Assembly: GCF_011390835.1 (NCBI RefSeq)
Contig: NZ_JAABRQ010000001.1
Location: 248,001 to 312,000 of the forward strand
DNA: 64,000 nt
Origin: Hydrogenophaga sp.
GTDB lineage: Bacteria > Pseudomonadota > Gammaproteobacteria > Burkholderiales > Burkholderiaceae_C
Reading direction: 5' to 3'
Shown: positions 35,932-44,486 of the stretch, in pieces
Layout of the letters: every line of letters starts with the position of its first letter
Numbering within the stretch: the stretch's first letter is position 1
Program-made: the position numbers and the translations under genes
The notes under the pieces: generated by a model
Told to the model about the DNA's origin: nothing
Database searches by the model: none
What the model saw: the letters and a program-made list of their open reading frames with translations, nothing else

Positions 35932-36066
35932 ATGAGAACCCCTGAGCCGCCCCCGGCGTCCTCACCACGGGGAGCAACGCTGGCCGACTGGCAGCGCCGG
36001 ATCAGCGACATTCCGGGTTCGTGCGAGCTGCGGACCGCTCGCTTCGCTTCGGACACGCTGGCGTGA
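35932..36066 (+). CDS. Possible 44-residue ORF between fliQ and fliR
   Basis: A frame starts at the ATG directly touching the fliQ stop codon (TAG-ATG) and reads MRTPEPPPASSPRGATLADW to a TGA at 36064-36066. No family is recognised and it is not hydrophobic. The unusual 157-bp gap in an otherwise overlapping operon is what makes it notable. It may simply be random open frame in GC-rich DNA. Confidence 0.25.
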   Translation: MRTPEPPPASSPRGATLADWQRRISDIPGSCELRTARFASDTLA

Positions 36067-36088
36067 ATTCGACCGTTCGCCGCTGAAC

Positions 36089-36853
36089 ATGCCGACCTTC
36101 ACCGAAGCGGACATCATGGCGCTGGTTTCGCCCGTGTTCTGGCCTTTTCTGCGCATCCTGGCGGTTTTTTCCAGTGCCCCGATCTTTTCTTCCCGTTCGG
36201 TGCCTGTGCGCACCCGCGTGGCGCTAGCTTTCCTGATCGCGGTCTGTGCGCAGGCCGGGCTGAGCGAGCAGCCGATGATCGCGCTCACCGATCCGCGCGC
36301 TTTCTCTGTGGTGCTGCAGCAGGTTGTGATCGGGGTAGCGATCGGGCTGGCGGTTCGCATCGTCTTCGCCTCGGTTGAACTTGCCGGTGAGGTGATCGGC
36401 CTGCAGATGGGCCTGAACTTCGCGGGTTTTTTCGATCCATCGACCAATTCGCAGTCAAGCACAGTCGGCCGATTTTTCGGCAACATGACCATGCTGCTGT
36501 TCGTCATTTTGGGTGGCCACCTCATGCTGCTGCAGGCGGTGATCGCCAGCTTCAACACTTTTCCACTGGACGGCAGCGCGTTCGAGTCCATCAACCGGCT
36601 GCGCCTGCATGAACTGGGCGCGGTGGTCTTTCGCTACGGCTTGTGGATTGCCTTGCCCATGATCGGCATGCTGCTGTTCATCAACATCGTGCTGGGCTTT
36701 GTCTCGCGCATTGCGCCGCAGATGAACGCCTTTGCCATTGGCTTCCCGCTCACGCTCAGCGCTGGCCTGATTGGCATCGCAGCCACCTTGCCGATGCTGG
36801 ATGCACCGGTGGTCTCGCTGCTTCGACTCGCCACCAGCCTGTTCACGGGCTGA
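36089..36853 (+). CDS. fliR: Flagellar export gate protein FliR
   Basis: FliR completes the FliPQR channel. The 254-residue product has about six membrane segments, with LAGEVIGLQMGLNFAGFFDPSTN as the family motif and a C-terminal stretch ending LPMLDAPVVSLLRLATSLF. It begins MPTFTEADIMALVSPVF. It is the last gene of the operon and converges with the 36877 lipoprotein gene. Confidence 0.95.
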   Translation: MPTFTEADIMALVSPVFWPFLRILAVFSSAPIFSSRSVPVRTRVALAFLIAVCAQAGLSEQPMIALTDPRAFSVVLQQVVIGVAIGLAVRIVFASVELAGEVIGLQMGLNFAGFFDPSTNSQSSTVGRFFGNMTMLLFVILGGHLMLLQAVIASFNTFPLDGSAFESINRLRLHELGAVVFRYGLWIALPMIGMLLFINIVLGFVSRIAPQMNAFAIGFPLTLSAGLIGIAATLPMLDAPVVSLLRLATSLFTG

Positions 36854-36876
36854 GGTCGCGGGCCGAATCGGTCGCT

Positions 36877-37314
36877 TCAGCGCCAGCGCAGATCGCGCAG
36901 CTTCCAATCGTCGCCCTCACGCCACCACACCAGCTCCAGCGCATAAGGCTCAGCGCGCTCAGGCACCAACCCCTGGGCGCCTGTCACCAACACCTGCGTG
37001 ACCGTTCGACCAACGCGCCCGGCACTACCCTCATCGATGCGGCTTTGGCGACTCACCGTGATGACCCGCACCTGCTCGAAGCGCAGAAAAACCAGCGCCA
37101 TGGTCTTGCGCGCCCACTCGACATCGAGTTCATCCTGCGCGCGAAAGCGCGAGTCCAGCATGCCCAAGACGTCGCTGGCGTCCTTGGCTTCAAAGGCATC
37201 TTGCAATCGCTGGGCTGCCGCTTCCAGCGAAGCCTGGGGATCGTCACGTTTGCCGCAGCCCAGCAACGCCAGCGGGACGGCAAGAAGCCACACTCGACGC
37301 TGCCACAGCGTCAT
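36877..37314 (-). CDS. Hypothetical lipoprotein
   Basis: The start at 37314 gives 145 residues with a basic N-terminus, a hydrophobic core and lipobox LALLGC (Cys about residue 20), so it is a probable membrane-anchored lipoprotein. The mature part has LQDAFEAKDASDVLGMLD and ends LVWWREGDDWKLRDLRWR, which resembles the NTF2/SnoaL-like fold with its terminal W-rich strand. No enzyme motif is visible. An alternative much longer start (37728) is not supported. Function unknown. Confidence 0.7.
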   Translation of the reverse strand: MTLWQRRVWLLAVPLALLGCGKRDDPQASLEAAAQRLQDAFEAKDASDVLGMLDSRFRAQDELDVEWARKTMALVFLRFEQVRVITVSRQSRIDEGSAGRVGRTVTQVLVTGAQGLVPERAEPYALELVWWREGDDWKLRDLRWR

Positions 37315-37385
37315 GGCATCAGCCCCATTTCCAACTGCCCCTGCCTGCCTTGCGGCTCGCTTCGGTGTCCTTGAGAGTCTGTGCA

Positions 37386-37667
37386 TCACTTGAATAGTAA
37401 ACACCGGTGAGCGGTCGAGCAGGCAGCGAGGTAGGTGATTTTGGCTGGAGCACCGCCCATGGATGCCGCGGCCTGGGACGCGCCTTGGCAGATCTCCACG
37501 AACTCGTCCTGCGGCATACCCCCATCTTGCATGCAGTCCTTGATCACGACCCTTTCGCTCATCAGGAGGAAGCTGCCCTCCAGCAAAAAAGCCTTGTCGC
37601 CAGCGTGGACCAGGAACGAGGAACTCAGAACCATGGCGGACACCGCCAGTTGAAGCACTTTGAACAT
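37386..37667 (-). CDS. Small exported Cys-containing hypothetical protein
   Basis: The ATG at 37667 yields 93 residues with an obvious signal peptide (MFKVLQLAVSAMVLSSSFL, likely cut after VHA). The mature chain has four cysteines (IKDCMQ, EICQGA, AACSTA, HRCLLF), suggesting two disulfides. No family is recognised. It stands between two minus-strand genes with its own leader. Confidence 0.6.
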   Translation of the reverse strand: MFKVLQLAVSAMVLSSSFLVHAGDKAFLLEGSFLLMSERVVIKDCMQDGGMPQDEFVEICQGASQAAASMGGAPAKITYLAACSTAHRCLLFK

Positions 37668-37886
37668 GAACACCGCTGAAGATGAATTCACGAAATCTAG
37701 CGCAACCCAGCCACCCAAGCTCGTCCATCGCCCCTCAATCGAGGGATTGCAGCATCGACTGGGCAGGGGCAACACTCAAGAGCTTTGAGCTTTCAACCGA
37801 AGGCTTCGCCGTCGCTACTTCGCCTTACCTCTGTGTCTTGCGCTGTCCAGTCGATCCCGTCAATCCAGCGGTCACGCAGAGTTCGC

Positions 37887-38516
37887 TCACACCAGGTTGT
37901 TGCGGATCGCGTACACCGTGAGCTCGGCGTTATTGGCCAGGTGCAGCTTGTCCAGCACGCGCGCCCGGTACACACTCACGGTCTTGGGGCTGAGCATGAG
38001 CTCCTCGGCGATGTCCGAGAGCTTCTTGCCCGATGCGATCTTCTGCAGGGTCTGCATTTCGCGCTCGGACAGGCTGGCGTGCAGCTCTTCGTTTTCGGGC
38101 GCGCTCAGGTTGTCGACCAGCATCTGGGCGACCTCGGGCGTGACGTATTTGCGTCCCTGTTGCACCGTGCGGATCGCTTCGATCATCTCGGCGGGGTCAC
38201 CGGCCTTGTTGAGGTAGCCACGGGCACCTGCCCGCAAACAGCGAATGGCGTATTGGTCTTCAGGGTACATGGACACCACCAGCGCTTTCACTGAAGAGCC
38301 CTCCTCCCTCAGCGCCGCCAGCACCTCCAGGCCCCCGCGCCCAGGCATGTTCAGGTCGAGCACCAGCACATCGCAGGGCGTTTTTCTCAGCTGCTCGCGC
38401 AGCTCGGGATAGCTGCCCGCCTCACCCACCACCTGGATGTCCACCGCCTCCGAGATGGTGTCGCGGATGCCGCGGCGCACCACCGCGTGGTCGTCACACA
38501 AAACCACCTTGATCAT
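37887..38516 (-). CDS. NarL/FixJ-type response regulator
   Basis: This is a 209-residue response regulator: receiver domain (phospho-Asp 54 in LVLDLNMPGRGG, Thr-equivalent VVSMY, Lys in YLNKAG) and a C-terminal LuxR helix-turn-helix (LSEREMQTLQKIASGKKLSDIAEELMLSPKTVSVYRARV). The start at 38516 overlaps the upstream kinase gene by 23 bp, so the two form a coupled pair. UvrY/GacA-like regulators are the closest general class; the target genes cannot be seen. Confidence 0.92.
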   Translation of the reverse strand: MIKVVLCDDHAVVRRGIRDTISEAVDIQVVGEAGSYPELREQLRKTPCDVLVLDLNMPGRGGLEVLAALREEGSSVKALVVSMYPEDQYAIRCLRAGARGYLNKAGDPAEMIEAIRTVQQGRKYVTPEVAQMLVDNLSAPENEELHASLSEREMQTLQKIASGKKLSDIAEELMLSPKTVSVYRARVLDKLHLANNAELTVYAIRNNLV

Positions 38517-39645
38517 GCTGTTGTTCCTCATTCACGTCGCCGTCCGCCGGGTGGCTCACGGTGTTCAGCGGTACCGACAGGATCACCGAGGTGCCCCGCG
38601 GTGAGCTGCTGATGTCGAGCCAGCCGTCGACCTTGGCGGCTCGTTCCCTGAGTCCGAGCAGCCCAAAGGACTTGGCCTTGCGCAAGGCCTGGGCACTCAA
38701 GCCCTGCCCATTGTCGTTGACCTCCAGGGTCAGCACGCCTTCTCGGTCGCTCAGATCGATGTCGACCGCGGTGGCCTGGGCATGCTTGGACACGTTGGTA
38801 AGCGCTTCCTGAGCGGTGCGGTAGGCCACCAGCTGCAGTTCGCGCGAGACCTCGATCACCTCGGACGAGCGACGCACCAGGACGCGCGTACCGGTGCGTC
38901 GCTCGAAGCTGGTCGCCAGCCACTGCACCGCTGCCACCAACCCCTGGTCGAGGATGGGTGGACGCAGGTTGAGCATGATGCGCTGGCTCGCGCCCAGCGC
39001 ATGCTGCAGCATTTCCATCGCTGAAGTGATGTGGCGCTGCATGGCGTCATCCTTGGCATGGCGACCGACCCAGGCCAGATCCAGCTTGACGGCGGCAAGG
39101 GCACCGCCAATGTCGTCGTGGATTTCCCGCGCGATGTCGGCCCTCTCCTGCTCGATACCGGTCTGCAGGTGCTCGGCCAACTCGGCCAGACGCTGGCGCG
39201 ACTCGGCCAGCTCGGCATCGGCCAGCACTTTGGCGCGGCGCGTCTCACTGACCTCGAGTGCACGCTCGATCACATGCGCCAGGCGGTGCATGTTGTCCTT
39301 GAGCAGGTAGTCGCTCACACCTCGGTGCATGGCATCGACTGCAGCGGCTTCACCGATGGCACCCGACAGCACCACAAACGGCAGGTCGGGCCGCAGCTCT
39401 CGCGCAAACTCCCAGGCATCCAGCCCGGTGAAGCCCGGCAGATGGTAATCGGCCAGCACGACATCGAAAGCGCTGGAGCCTAGCTGGACTTCAAAATCTT
39501 CCATCGTGTCCACCAGCGTCAGCTCGCATGCCAGCTGGCTGCGCTGCAGCGCGAACTTGACCAGCGCATGGTCCACCCGCGAATCCTCCAGGTGCAGGAT
39601 GCGCACCACCGGCTTGGGAGATTTGATGTCGGTCGGTGAGGACAT
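38494..39645 (-). CDS. Hybrid receiver-HisKA_3 sensor histidine kinase
   Basis: The 383-residue protein has an N-terminal receiver (Asp66 in VLADYHLPGFTG; Lys in YLLKDN), a coiled-coil segment and a NarX-type HisKA_3 domain with phosphorylated His176 in IAREIHDDIGGALAAVKLDL. The HATPase C-terminus has VNDNGQGLSAQALRKAKSFGLLGLRERA. It has no membrane segment, so it is a cytosolic kinase whose input may arrive through its receiver domain. It pairs with the downstream LuxR-type regulator. Confidence 0.92.
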   Translation of the reverse strand: MSSPTDIKSPKPVVRILHLEDSRVDHALVKFALQRSQLACELTLVDTMEDFEVQLGSSAFDVVLADYHLPGFTGLDAWEFARELRPDLPFVVLSGAIGEAAAVDAMHRGVSDYLLKDNMHRLAHVIERALEVSETRRAKVLADAELAESRQRLAELAEHLQTGIEQERADIAREIHDDIGGALAAVKLDLAWVGRHAKDDAMQRHITSAMEMLQHALGASQRIMLNLRPPILDQGLVAAVQWLATSFERRTGTRVLVRRSSEVIEVSRELQLVAYRTAQEALTNVSKHAQATAVDIDLSDREGVLTLEVNDNGQGLSAQALRKAKSFGLLGLRERAAKVDGWLDISSSPRGTSVILSVPLNTVSHPADGDVNEEQQHDQGGFV

Positions 39646-39709
39646 AGGGGATCGGGCAAGTCGTTCAGGAGCCTGTTCAGTGGGAGTGGGCTAGTGAAGG
39701 AATTAGGGC

Positions 39710-39736
39710 TGCATTTACCCGGTTATCAGCCGATAT
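39710..39736 (+). promoter_or_regulatory. Candidate sigma-28 promoter for the cheA operon
   Basis: TGCATTTA as a weak -35, an 11-nt spacer and GCCGATAT (7 of 8) as -10 lie 78 bp upstream of the CheZ-like gene. The -10 is strong and the -35 weak. The position fits late chemotaxis operon control. Confidence 0.5.
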
Positions 39737-39813
39737 CGATGAGGTCAGAGACCGAAAATTGTACTGCCCGGCCTCGATCCAAGCGCATCACCCTACTCAA
39801 ATTGAACGGATCC

Positions 39814-40248
39814 ATGAGCACGACACATGCACCCCCAACGGTTAATTTGCCGGTGAGCCTGATCGCCGATGTGCAAGACGCGCTGATGATGGCCATGACG
39901 GACCTAAAACGCCTTGAAGGTCTGCTGGATCACGCGACCGACAACTTGATGGATCGATTCGGCACGGCCAATCGAGCGCTGGGCGAACTGCCCAATACCC
40001 AGCACGAGGCCATCGCCACGATGCGGGAGAGTCTGCATCAGGCGGTCACCGAACTGCAGTTCCACGACATGTCCACCCAGCTCATCGTGCACACCGGCAA
40101 GGTGCTGGAGGGCTGCGCCTGGAAGCTGGCGGAAGAAACGATGGAACCCGAAGAGGGCGAGATCCCGCTGGCCTACGAACCCATTCCCGAGCGCCCCAGC
40201 CCGGTCACGCAGAGCGAGATGGACGCTGGCGCCATCGAGCTGTTCTGA
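39814..40248 (+). CDS. CheZ-like chemotaxis protein
   Basis: The start at 39814 gives 144 mostly helical residues. The segment LQFHDMSTQLIVHTGKVLEG carries Asp85 and Gln89, the same D-x3-Q spacing as the catalytic pair of CheZ (Asp133/Gln137 in the CheZ encoded here). The C-terminus ends with QSEMDAGAIELF, an acidic/hydrophobic tail resembling the CheY-binding CheZ tail. It precedes a CheY-like gene and cheA, so it is probably a second, short CheZ-type phosphatase; that role is inference. Confidence 0.65.
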   Translation: MSTTHAPPTVNLPVSLIADVQDALMMAMTDLKRLEGLLDHATDNLMDRFGTANRALGELPNTQHEAIATMRESLHQAVTELQFHDMSTQLIVHTGKVLEGCAWKLAEETMEPEEGEIPLAYEPIPERPSPVTQSEMDAGAIELF

Positions 40249-40310
40249 CCCTCAGCGACTCAAGCCCCCCCACCACCTGCCGATACCTCACCGAACCACG
40301 GAGTTCTCCC

Positions 40311-40673
40311 ATGCTATCCATTCTTGCCGTAGACGATTCGGCCTCCATGCGAAAAATGGTCGCATTCACCCTCACCGGTGCTGGCTTTCACGTGGTGGAG
40401 GCGGTGGACGGTCAGGACGCCTTCGAGAAGGCACAGCACCACGCCATTGACCTCGTCCTGACCGACCAGAACATGCCACGACTCGACGGCTTGGGCCTGA
40501 CGCGCAAGTTGCGAGACCACCCCAAATTCAAAACCACGCCGATCCTGATCCTGACCACCGAGTCCAGCGACCAGATGAAGCATGCCGGGCGCAGCGCTGG
40601 TGCCACTGGCTGGCTGGTCAAGCCGTTTGACCCTTCTCGGCTGATCGAGATCATCCACAAGGTCATTCGCTGA
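40311..40673 (+). CDS. CheY-like single-domain response regulator
   Basis: This 120-residue receiver (MLSILAVDDSASMRKMVAF) has the acidic pair DD, phospho-Asp52 in VLTDQNMPRLDG, Thr in LILTTES and Lys in WLVKPFD. It differs from the motor CheY at 16812 in sequence. It lies between the CheZ-like gene and cheA and may be a phosphate sink or a dedicated CheA output. Confidence 0.93.
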   Translation: MLSILAVDDSASMRKMVAFTLTGAGFHVVEAVDGQDAFEKAQHHAIDLVLTDQNMPRLDGLGLTRKLRDHPKFKTTPILILTTESSDQMKHAGRSAGATGWLVKPFDPSRLIEIIHKVIR

Positions 40674-40722
40674 AGCCTTCAGCGAAGCGCTCCACCACCA
40701 ATACATAGACGAGGAGTCACCC

Positions 40723-42870
40723 ATGGGTGAAATGACCAACGAAAGCCAGGGCTCGGATGGCAACTTTGACCTGACGCAGTTCTATCAAATCTTCTTTGAG
40801 GAAGCGGGCGAAAACCTCGACCAGATGGAGCAGATGTTGCTGCAGCTGGACCTTGAGCAGGCCGACGACGAGGAGCTCAACGCGATCTTCCGCTGTGCAC
40901 ACTCCATCAAAGGTGGCGCAGCGACCTTTGGCTTTGGCGATGTGGCCGAGCTCACACACCAGATGGAATCGCTGCTGGACAAGCTGCGCCGCCACGAACT
41001 GCAGCCAACGGCTGCCATGGTCGACGTCCTGCTTGAATCCTCCGACGCCTTGCGGCTGCTGCTGGCAAAGCACCAAGGAAAGCAGGTCGAGGCGCCTCCC
41101 ACCGCTGACCTCGTGAGCCGCATCAGCTCGCTGGCGCAGGGTGGCCCGGTGCCGCCCGGTGCCGCCGCGCCTCAATCGACCACGGTCGCTCCCGCCGCGC
41201 CAGAGCCCACCTCGATCTCGGTCGCACCAGCCGCCCCCTTGGCCCCGGGCTTGCGCCTGCTGGAGCTGCACATTGGCCCGCTGGAACACCCGACCCAGGC
41301 CGACGGCATTGCCGAGCTGTTTCGCGACATCCCCGGCCTGGGCGATATCGAGACCCTACCCTGCGACCAGGCAGACAAGCGTGTGTACTGCGTCAAGACC
41401 TCCGCCAGCGACACCGACCTGCTGGACCTGTTCACTTTCCACGTGAGCAAGGAGCAGATCAACATCGTTGACATGGTGGCTCCTCCTGCAGCGGTGGCGG
41501 CGCCACAGGCATCAGCCTCAGTGGCCAACGCCGACCAGGGCGCCGACTTCGGTTTCTTTGCCGATGCCCCAGGCGCCCCGTCAGCCCCCAGCCTGCCGGC
41601 CAGCAGCAGCAGCAGCAGCAGCAAGGATGCAGCCGTCGCGCCCGGCCCGGTTGGCGCGAAAGCGACGCCGCGAGCCGAAGCGCGGGCGCCCAGCGCAAGC
41701 AACATGGAGTCCAGTACCCTGCGCGTATCGGTCAGCAAAGTGGATCAGCTGATCAACCTGGTGGGCGAACTCGTCATCACCCAGGCCATGCTGGCGCAGA
41801 AGAGCCAGGAGCTCGACAGCGCCGCCAACCAACCTCTGCTGGCCGGACTGGCCGATCTGGACCGCAACACGCGCGATCTGCAGGAAGCGGTGATGTCGAT
41901 CCGCATGATTCCGATGTCGGTGGTGTTCAACCGCTTCCCGCGCATGCTTCGCGACCTCGCCAGCAAGCTGGGCAAAAAGGTCGAGCTCATCACCCACGGC
42001 GAGTCCACAGAACTCGACAAAGGCCTGATCGAGAAGATCACCGATCCACTGACCCATCTGATCCGTAACAGCTGCGATCACGGCATCGAGATGCCGGACG
42101 AGCGCCGGGCGAAAGGCAAGGCTGAGCACGGCACCATCACCCTGTCAGCCTCGCACCAGGGCGGTTCGATCCTGATTGAGGTACGCGACGATGGCAAAGG
42201 CCTGTCGCGCCCCAAGCTGCTGGCCAAGGCGCGAGAAAAAGGTATCGACGCGCCTGACAGCATGACCGATAGCGAAGTCTGGAGCCTGATCTTCGCACCC
42301 GGCTTCTCCACCGCCGAACAGGTAACCGACGTGTCGGGCCGCGGCGTCGGCATGGACGTGGTGAAGAAAAACATCGCATCGCTGGGTGGCACGGTCGAGA
42401 TCGACTCGGCCGAGGGCTACGGCATGCGCGTCTCGGTTCGCCTGCCGCTCACACTGGCCATCATGGATGGCATGACGGTTCGGGTGAGCGATGAGGTCTA
42501 TATCCTGCCACTGGCCTCGGTGATCGAATCGTTTCAGATCAAGCCAAGCGACATCAACACCGTGGCCCAGGGCACCCAGCTGGTCAAGGTGCGCGACGAG
42601 TACATGCCGGTGATCGAACTGGAACGAGTGTTCCAGGTACCCCGTTTCGAGTTCAACGCCAGCAGCCCCATCATGGTGGTGGTTGAAGCCGAGGGTACCC
42701 GCGCAGCGCTGATGGTGGACGAACTGATCGGCCAGCAGCAGGTGGTGATCAAGAACATGGAGTCCAACTACCGAAAGGTACCCAACATCTCGGGTGCCAC
42801 CATCCTGGGTGACGGAAAGGTCGCCCTGATTCTTGACACCTCCGGTCTGGTCCGCCGCTCAAGGCACTGA
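40723..42870 (+). CDS. cheA: Chemotaxis histidine kinase CheA
   Basis: CheA links chemoreceptors to CheY and CheB. The 715-residue product has an N-terminal HPt domain with phospho-His60 (FRCAHSIKGGAATFGF) and a Pro/Ala linker with a run of six to seven serines (about residue 290-300). Then come the dimerisation and HATPase domains (DHGIEMPDERRAKGK; DDGKGLSRPKLL; GRGVGMDVVKKN) and a C-terminal CheW-like domain. A ribosome-binding GAGGAG precedes the ATG at 40723. cheW is not in this operon. Confidence 0.97.
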   Translation: MGEMTNESQGSDGNFDLTQFYQIFFEEAGENLDQMEQMLLQLDLEQADDEELNAIFRCAHSIKGGAATFGFGDVAELTHQMESLLDKLRRHELQPTAAMVDVLLESSDALRLLLAKHQGKQVEAPPTADLVSRISSLAQGGPVPPGAAAPQSTTVAPAAPEPTSISVAPAAPLAPGLRLLELHIGPLEHPTQADGIAELFRDIPGLGDIETLPCDQADKRVYCVKTSASDTDLLDLFTFHVSKEQINIVDMVAPPAAVAAPQASASVANADQGADFGFFADAPGAPSAPSLPASSSSSSSKDAAVAPGPVGAKATPRAEARAPSASNMESSTLRVSVSKVDQLINLVGELVITQAMLAQKSQELDSAANQPLLAGLADLDRNTRDLQEAVMSIRMIPMSVVFNRFPRMLRDLASKLGKKVELITHGESTELDKGLIEKITDPLTHLIRNSCDHGIEMPDERRAKGKAEHGTITLSASHQGGSILIEVRDDGKGLSRPKLLAKAREKGIDAPDSMTDSEVWSLIFAPGFSTAEQVTDVSGRGVGMDVVKKNIASLGGTVEIDSAEGYGMRVSVRLPLTLAIMDGMTVRVSDEVYILPLASVIESFQIKPSDINTVAQGTQLVKVRDEYMPVIELERVFQVPRFEFNASSPIMVVVEAEGTRAALMVDELIGQQQVVIKNMESNYRKVPNISGATILGDGKVALILDTSGLVRRSRH

Positions 42871-42872
42871 CC

Positions 42873-43790
42873 ATGATCACTCCCACCGCGCTTAGCGCGA
42901 GCCTCCCACGGGCGTCTTCCCTGCGGCAAGGCAAGTCCGCGGGAGCGGCCTTTAAGCCAGCTTTTCGCTCAGAAGAATCCGCGGGGGAGAGCCGCGAGTT
43001 CGTCTGGAGCAACGCCGACTTCGACCGCATCAAGCGACTGATCTACCAGAAGGCCGGCATCAGCCTGCACGAAGGCAAACACGCCATGGTCTACAGCCGC
43101 GTCTCGCGCCGCTTGCGCGAAACCGGCCACACCAGCTTCAGCAGCTACCTGGACTGGCTGGAGCAGCACGATGGCAACGAGTGGCAGAGCTTCATCAACG
43201 TGCTCACCACCAACCTCACCGCCTTTTTCCGCGAGCAGCACCATTTCGAGGTACTGGCCGATTTGCTGCGCGCAGAACGCTCGCGGCCCTGGCGCATCTG
43301 GTGTTCGGCTGCCTCCACCGGCGAAGAGCCGTATTCGATCGCCATGACGGCCCAAGAGGCGCTGGGTGCCTCCGGCTCGTTTGACCTGGTCAACAGCGAC
43401 ATCGACACCCAGGTGCTGGCCACAGCCGAACGTGGCGTCTACAAGGCCGACGGCGTAAAGGGCCTGAGCCAGGAACGCATCCAGCGCTTCTTCATGCGAG
43501 GCAAAGTTACCAACGCCGGGCTGATGCGCGTCAAGCCCGAGCTGCGCAAGTCCATGAGTTTCCAGACCGTCAACCTGATCCAGGAACTCCCGTTTCGCGA
43601 ACCATTCGACGTCGTGTTCTGCCGCAATGTGATGATCTATTTCGACGCGCCCACTCAGCGCCAGGTACTGGAGCGCATCCACCGAGTCATGAAGCCCGGT
43701 GGCAAGCTGTTTGTCGGGCACGCCGAGAACTTCAGTGACGCGCGCCAGCTATTTGTGCTGCGCGGGAAGACGGTGTACGAACGTGTTTGA
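42873..43790 (+). CDS. cheR: Chemoreceptor methyltransferase CheR
   Basis: CheR methylates chemoreceptor glutamates with S-adenosylmethionine. The 305-residue product has an N-terminal helical domain and the SAM-binding motif IWCSAASTGEEPYSIAMTAQ. The NxMIYF-type block (DVVFCRNVMIYFDAPTQRQVLERI) and the C-terminal LFVGHAENF follow. It starts 2 bp after cheA and overlaps cheD by 8 bp. Confidence 0.96.
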   Translation: MITPTALSASLPRASSLRQGKSAGAAFKPAFRSEESAGESREFVWSNADFDRIKRLIYQKAGISLHEGKHAMVYSRVSRRLRETGHTSFSSYLDWLEQHDGNEWQSFINVLTTNLTAFFREQHHFEVLADLLRAERSRPWRIWCSAASTGEEPYSIAMTAQEALGASGSFDLVNSDIDTQVLATAERGVYKADGVKGLSQERIQRFFMRGKVTNAGLMRVKPELRKSMSFQTVNLIQELPFREPFDVVFCRNVMIYFDAPTQRQVLERIHRVMKPGGKLFVGHAENFSDARQLFVLRGKTVYERV

Positions 43791-44481
43791 CACCAGCCAG
43801 GCCGCCCAGCCACCCCGCTCCAGCCGCCCCGCGACCAGCCCAACGAGCCGGCTGGGTGTTCCAGCGGGCTCACGCGTCGATCTGCTCAAGCAACAAAAAC
43901 CCAAGCCGGGCGAGGCGTCATTTTTCTATCACGACCACCATTTCCGAGTCGATACCGTCAAGGTGCTGCCGGGAGAGTACTACGTGACCCGAGACGACAT
44001 GATGGTCATGACCGTGCTCGGCTCTTGCATCGCGGCCTGCATCTGGGACCCGCTGGCGCGGGTCGGCGGCATGAACCATTTCATGCTCCCCGAGGGCGGC
44101 GGTGACACCTCCGGGCGTTACGGATCCTATGCGATGGAGTTGCTGATCAACGAGATGATCAAGCTCGGCGCTCGGCGCGAGGCGATGCAGGCCAAGGTCT
44201 TTGGCGGCGGCCAGGTGATGCACAGCTTCACCACCATGAACGTGGGCGAGCGCAACACCGAGTTCGTGCTTGACTACCTGCATACCGAACGCATCGCCAT
44301 CGTCTCCAAGGACGTACTCGACATCCATCCACGCAAGGTCTGCTACTTCCCTGCCACTGGCAAGGCCATGGTCAAGCGCCTGGCGCACTCACACCCAGAG
44401 ACCTTGGCCACCCAGGAGCGCAAGGGCCTTGCCTCGGTGGTGGTCAAAGCAACGGTGGGAGGGTCGGTGGACCTTTTCTGA
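43783..44481 (+). CDS. cheD: Chemoreceptor glutamine deamidase CheD
   Basis: CheD deamidates receptor glutamines and adjusts CheA activity. A GTG at 43783 overlapping the end of cheR is the likely start (232 residues); a longer frame is a cheR shadow. The catalytic Cys82 is in VLGSCIAACIWD, the His99 in GGMNHFMLPEGGG. The family block VFGGGQVMHSFTTMNVGERNTEF follows. The N-terminal 40 residues are a proline-rich extension. Confidence 0.93.
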   Translation: MFDTSQAAQPPRSSRPATSPTSRLGVPAGSRVDLLKQQKPKPGEASFFYHDHHFRVDTVKVLPGEYYVTRDDMMVMTVLGSCIAACIWDPLARVGGMNHFMLPEGGGDTSGRYGSYAMELLINEMIKLGARREAMQAKVFGGGQVMHSFTTMNVGERNTEFVLDYLHTERIAIVSKDVLDIHPRKVCYFPATGKAMVKRLAHSHPETLATQERKGLASVVVKATVGGSVDLF

Positions 44482-44486
44482 ACACC

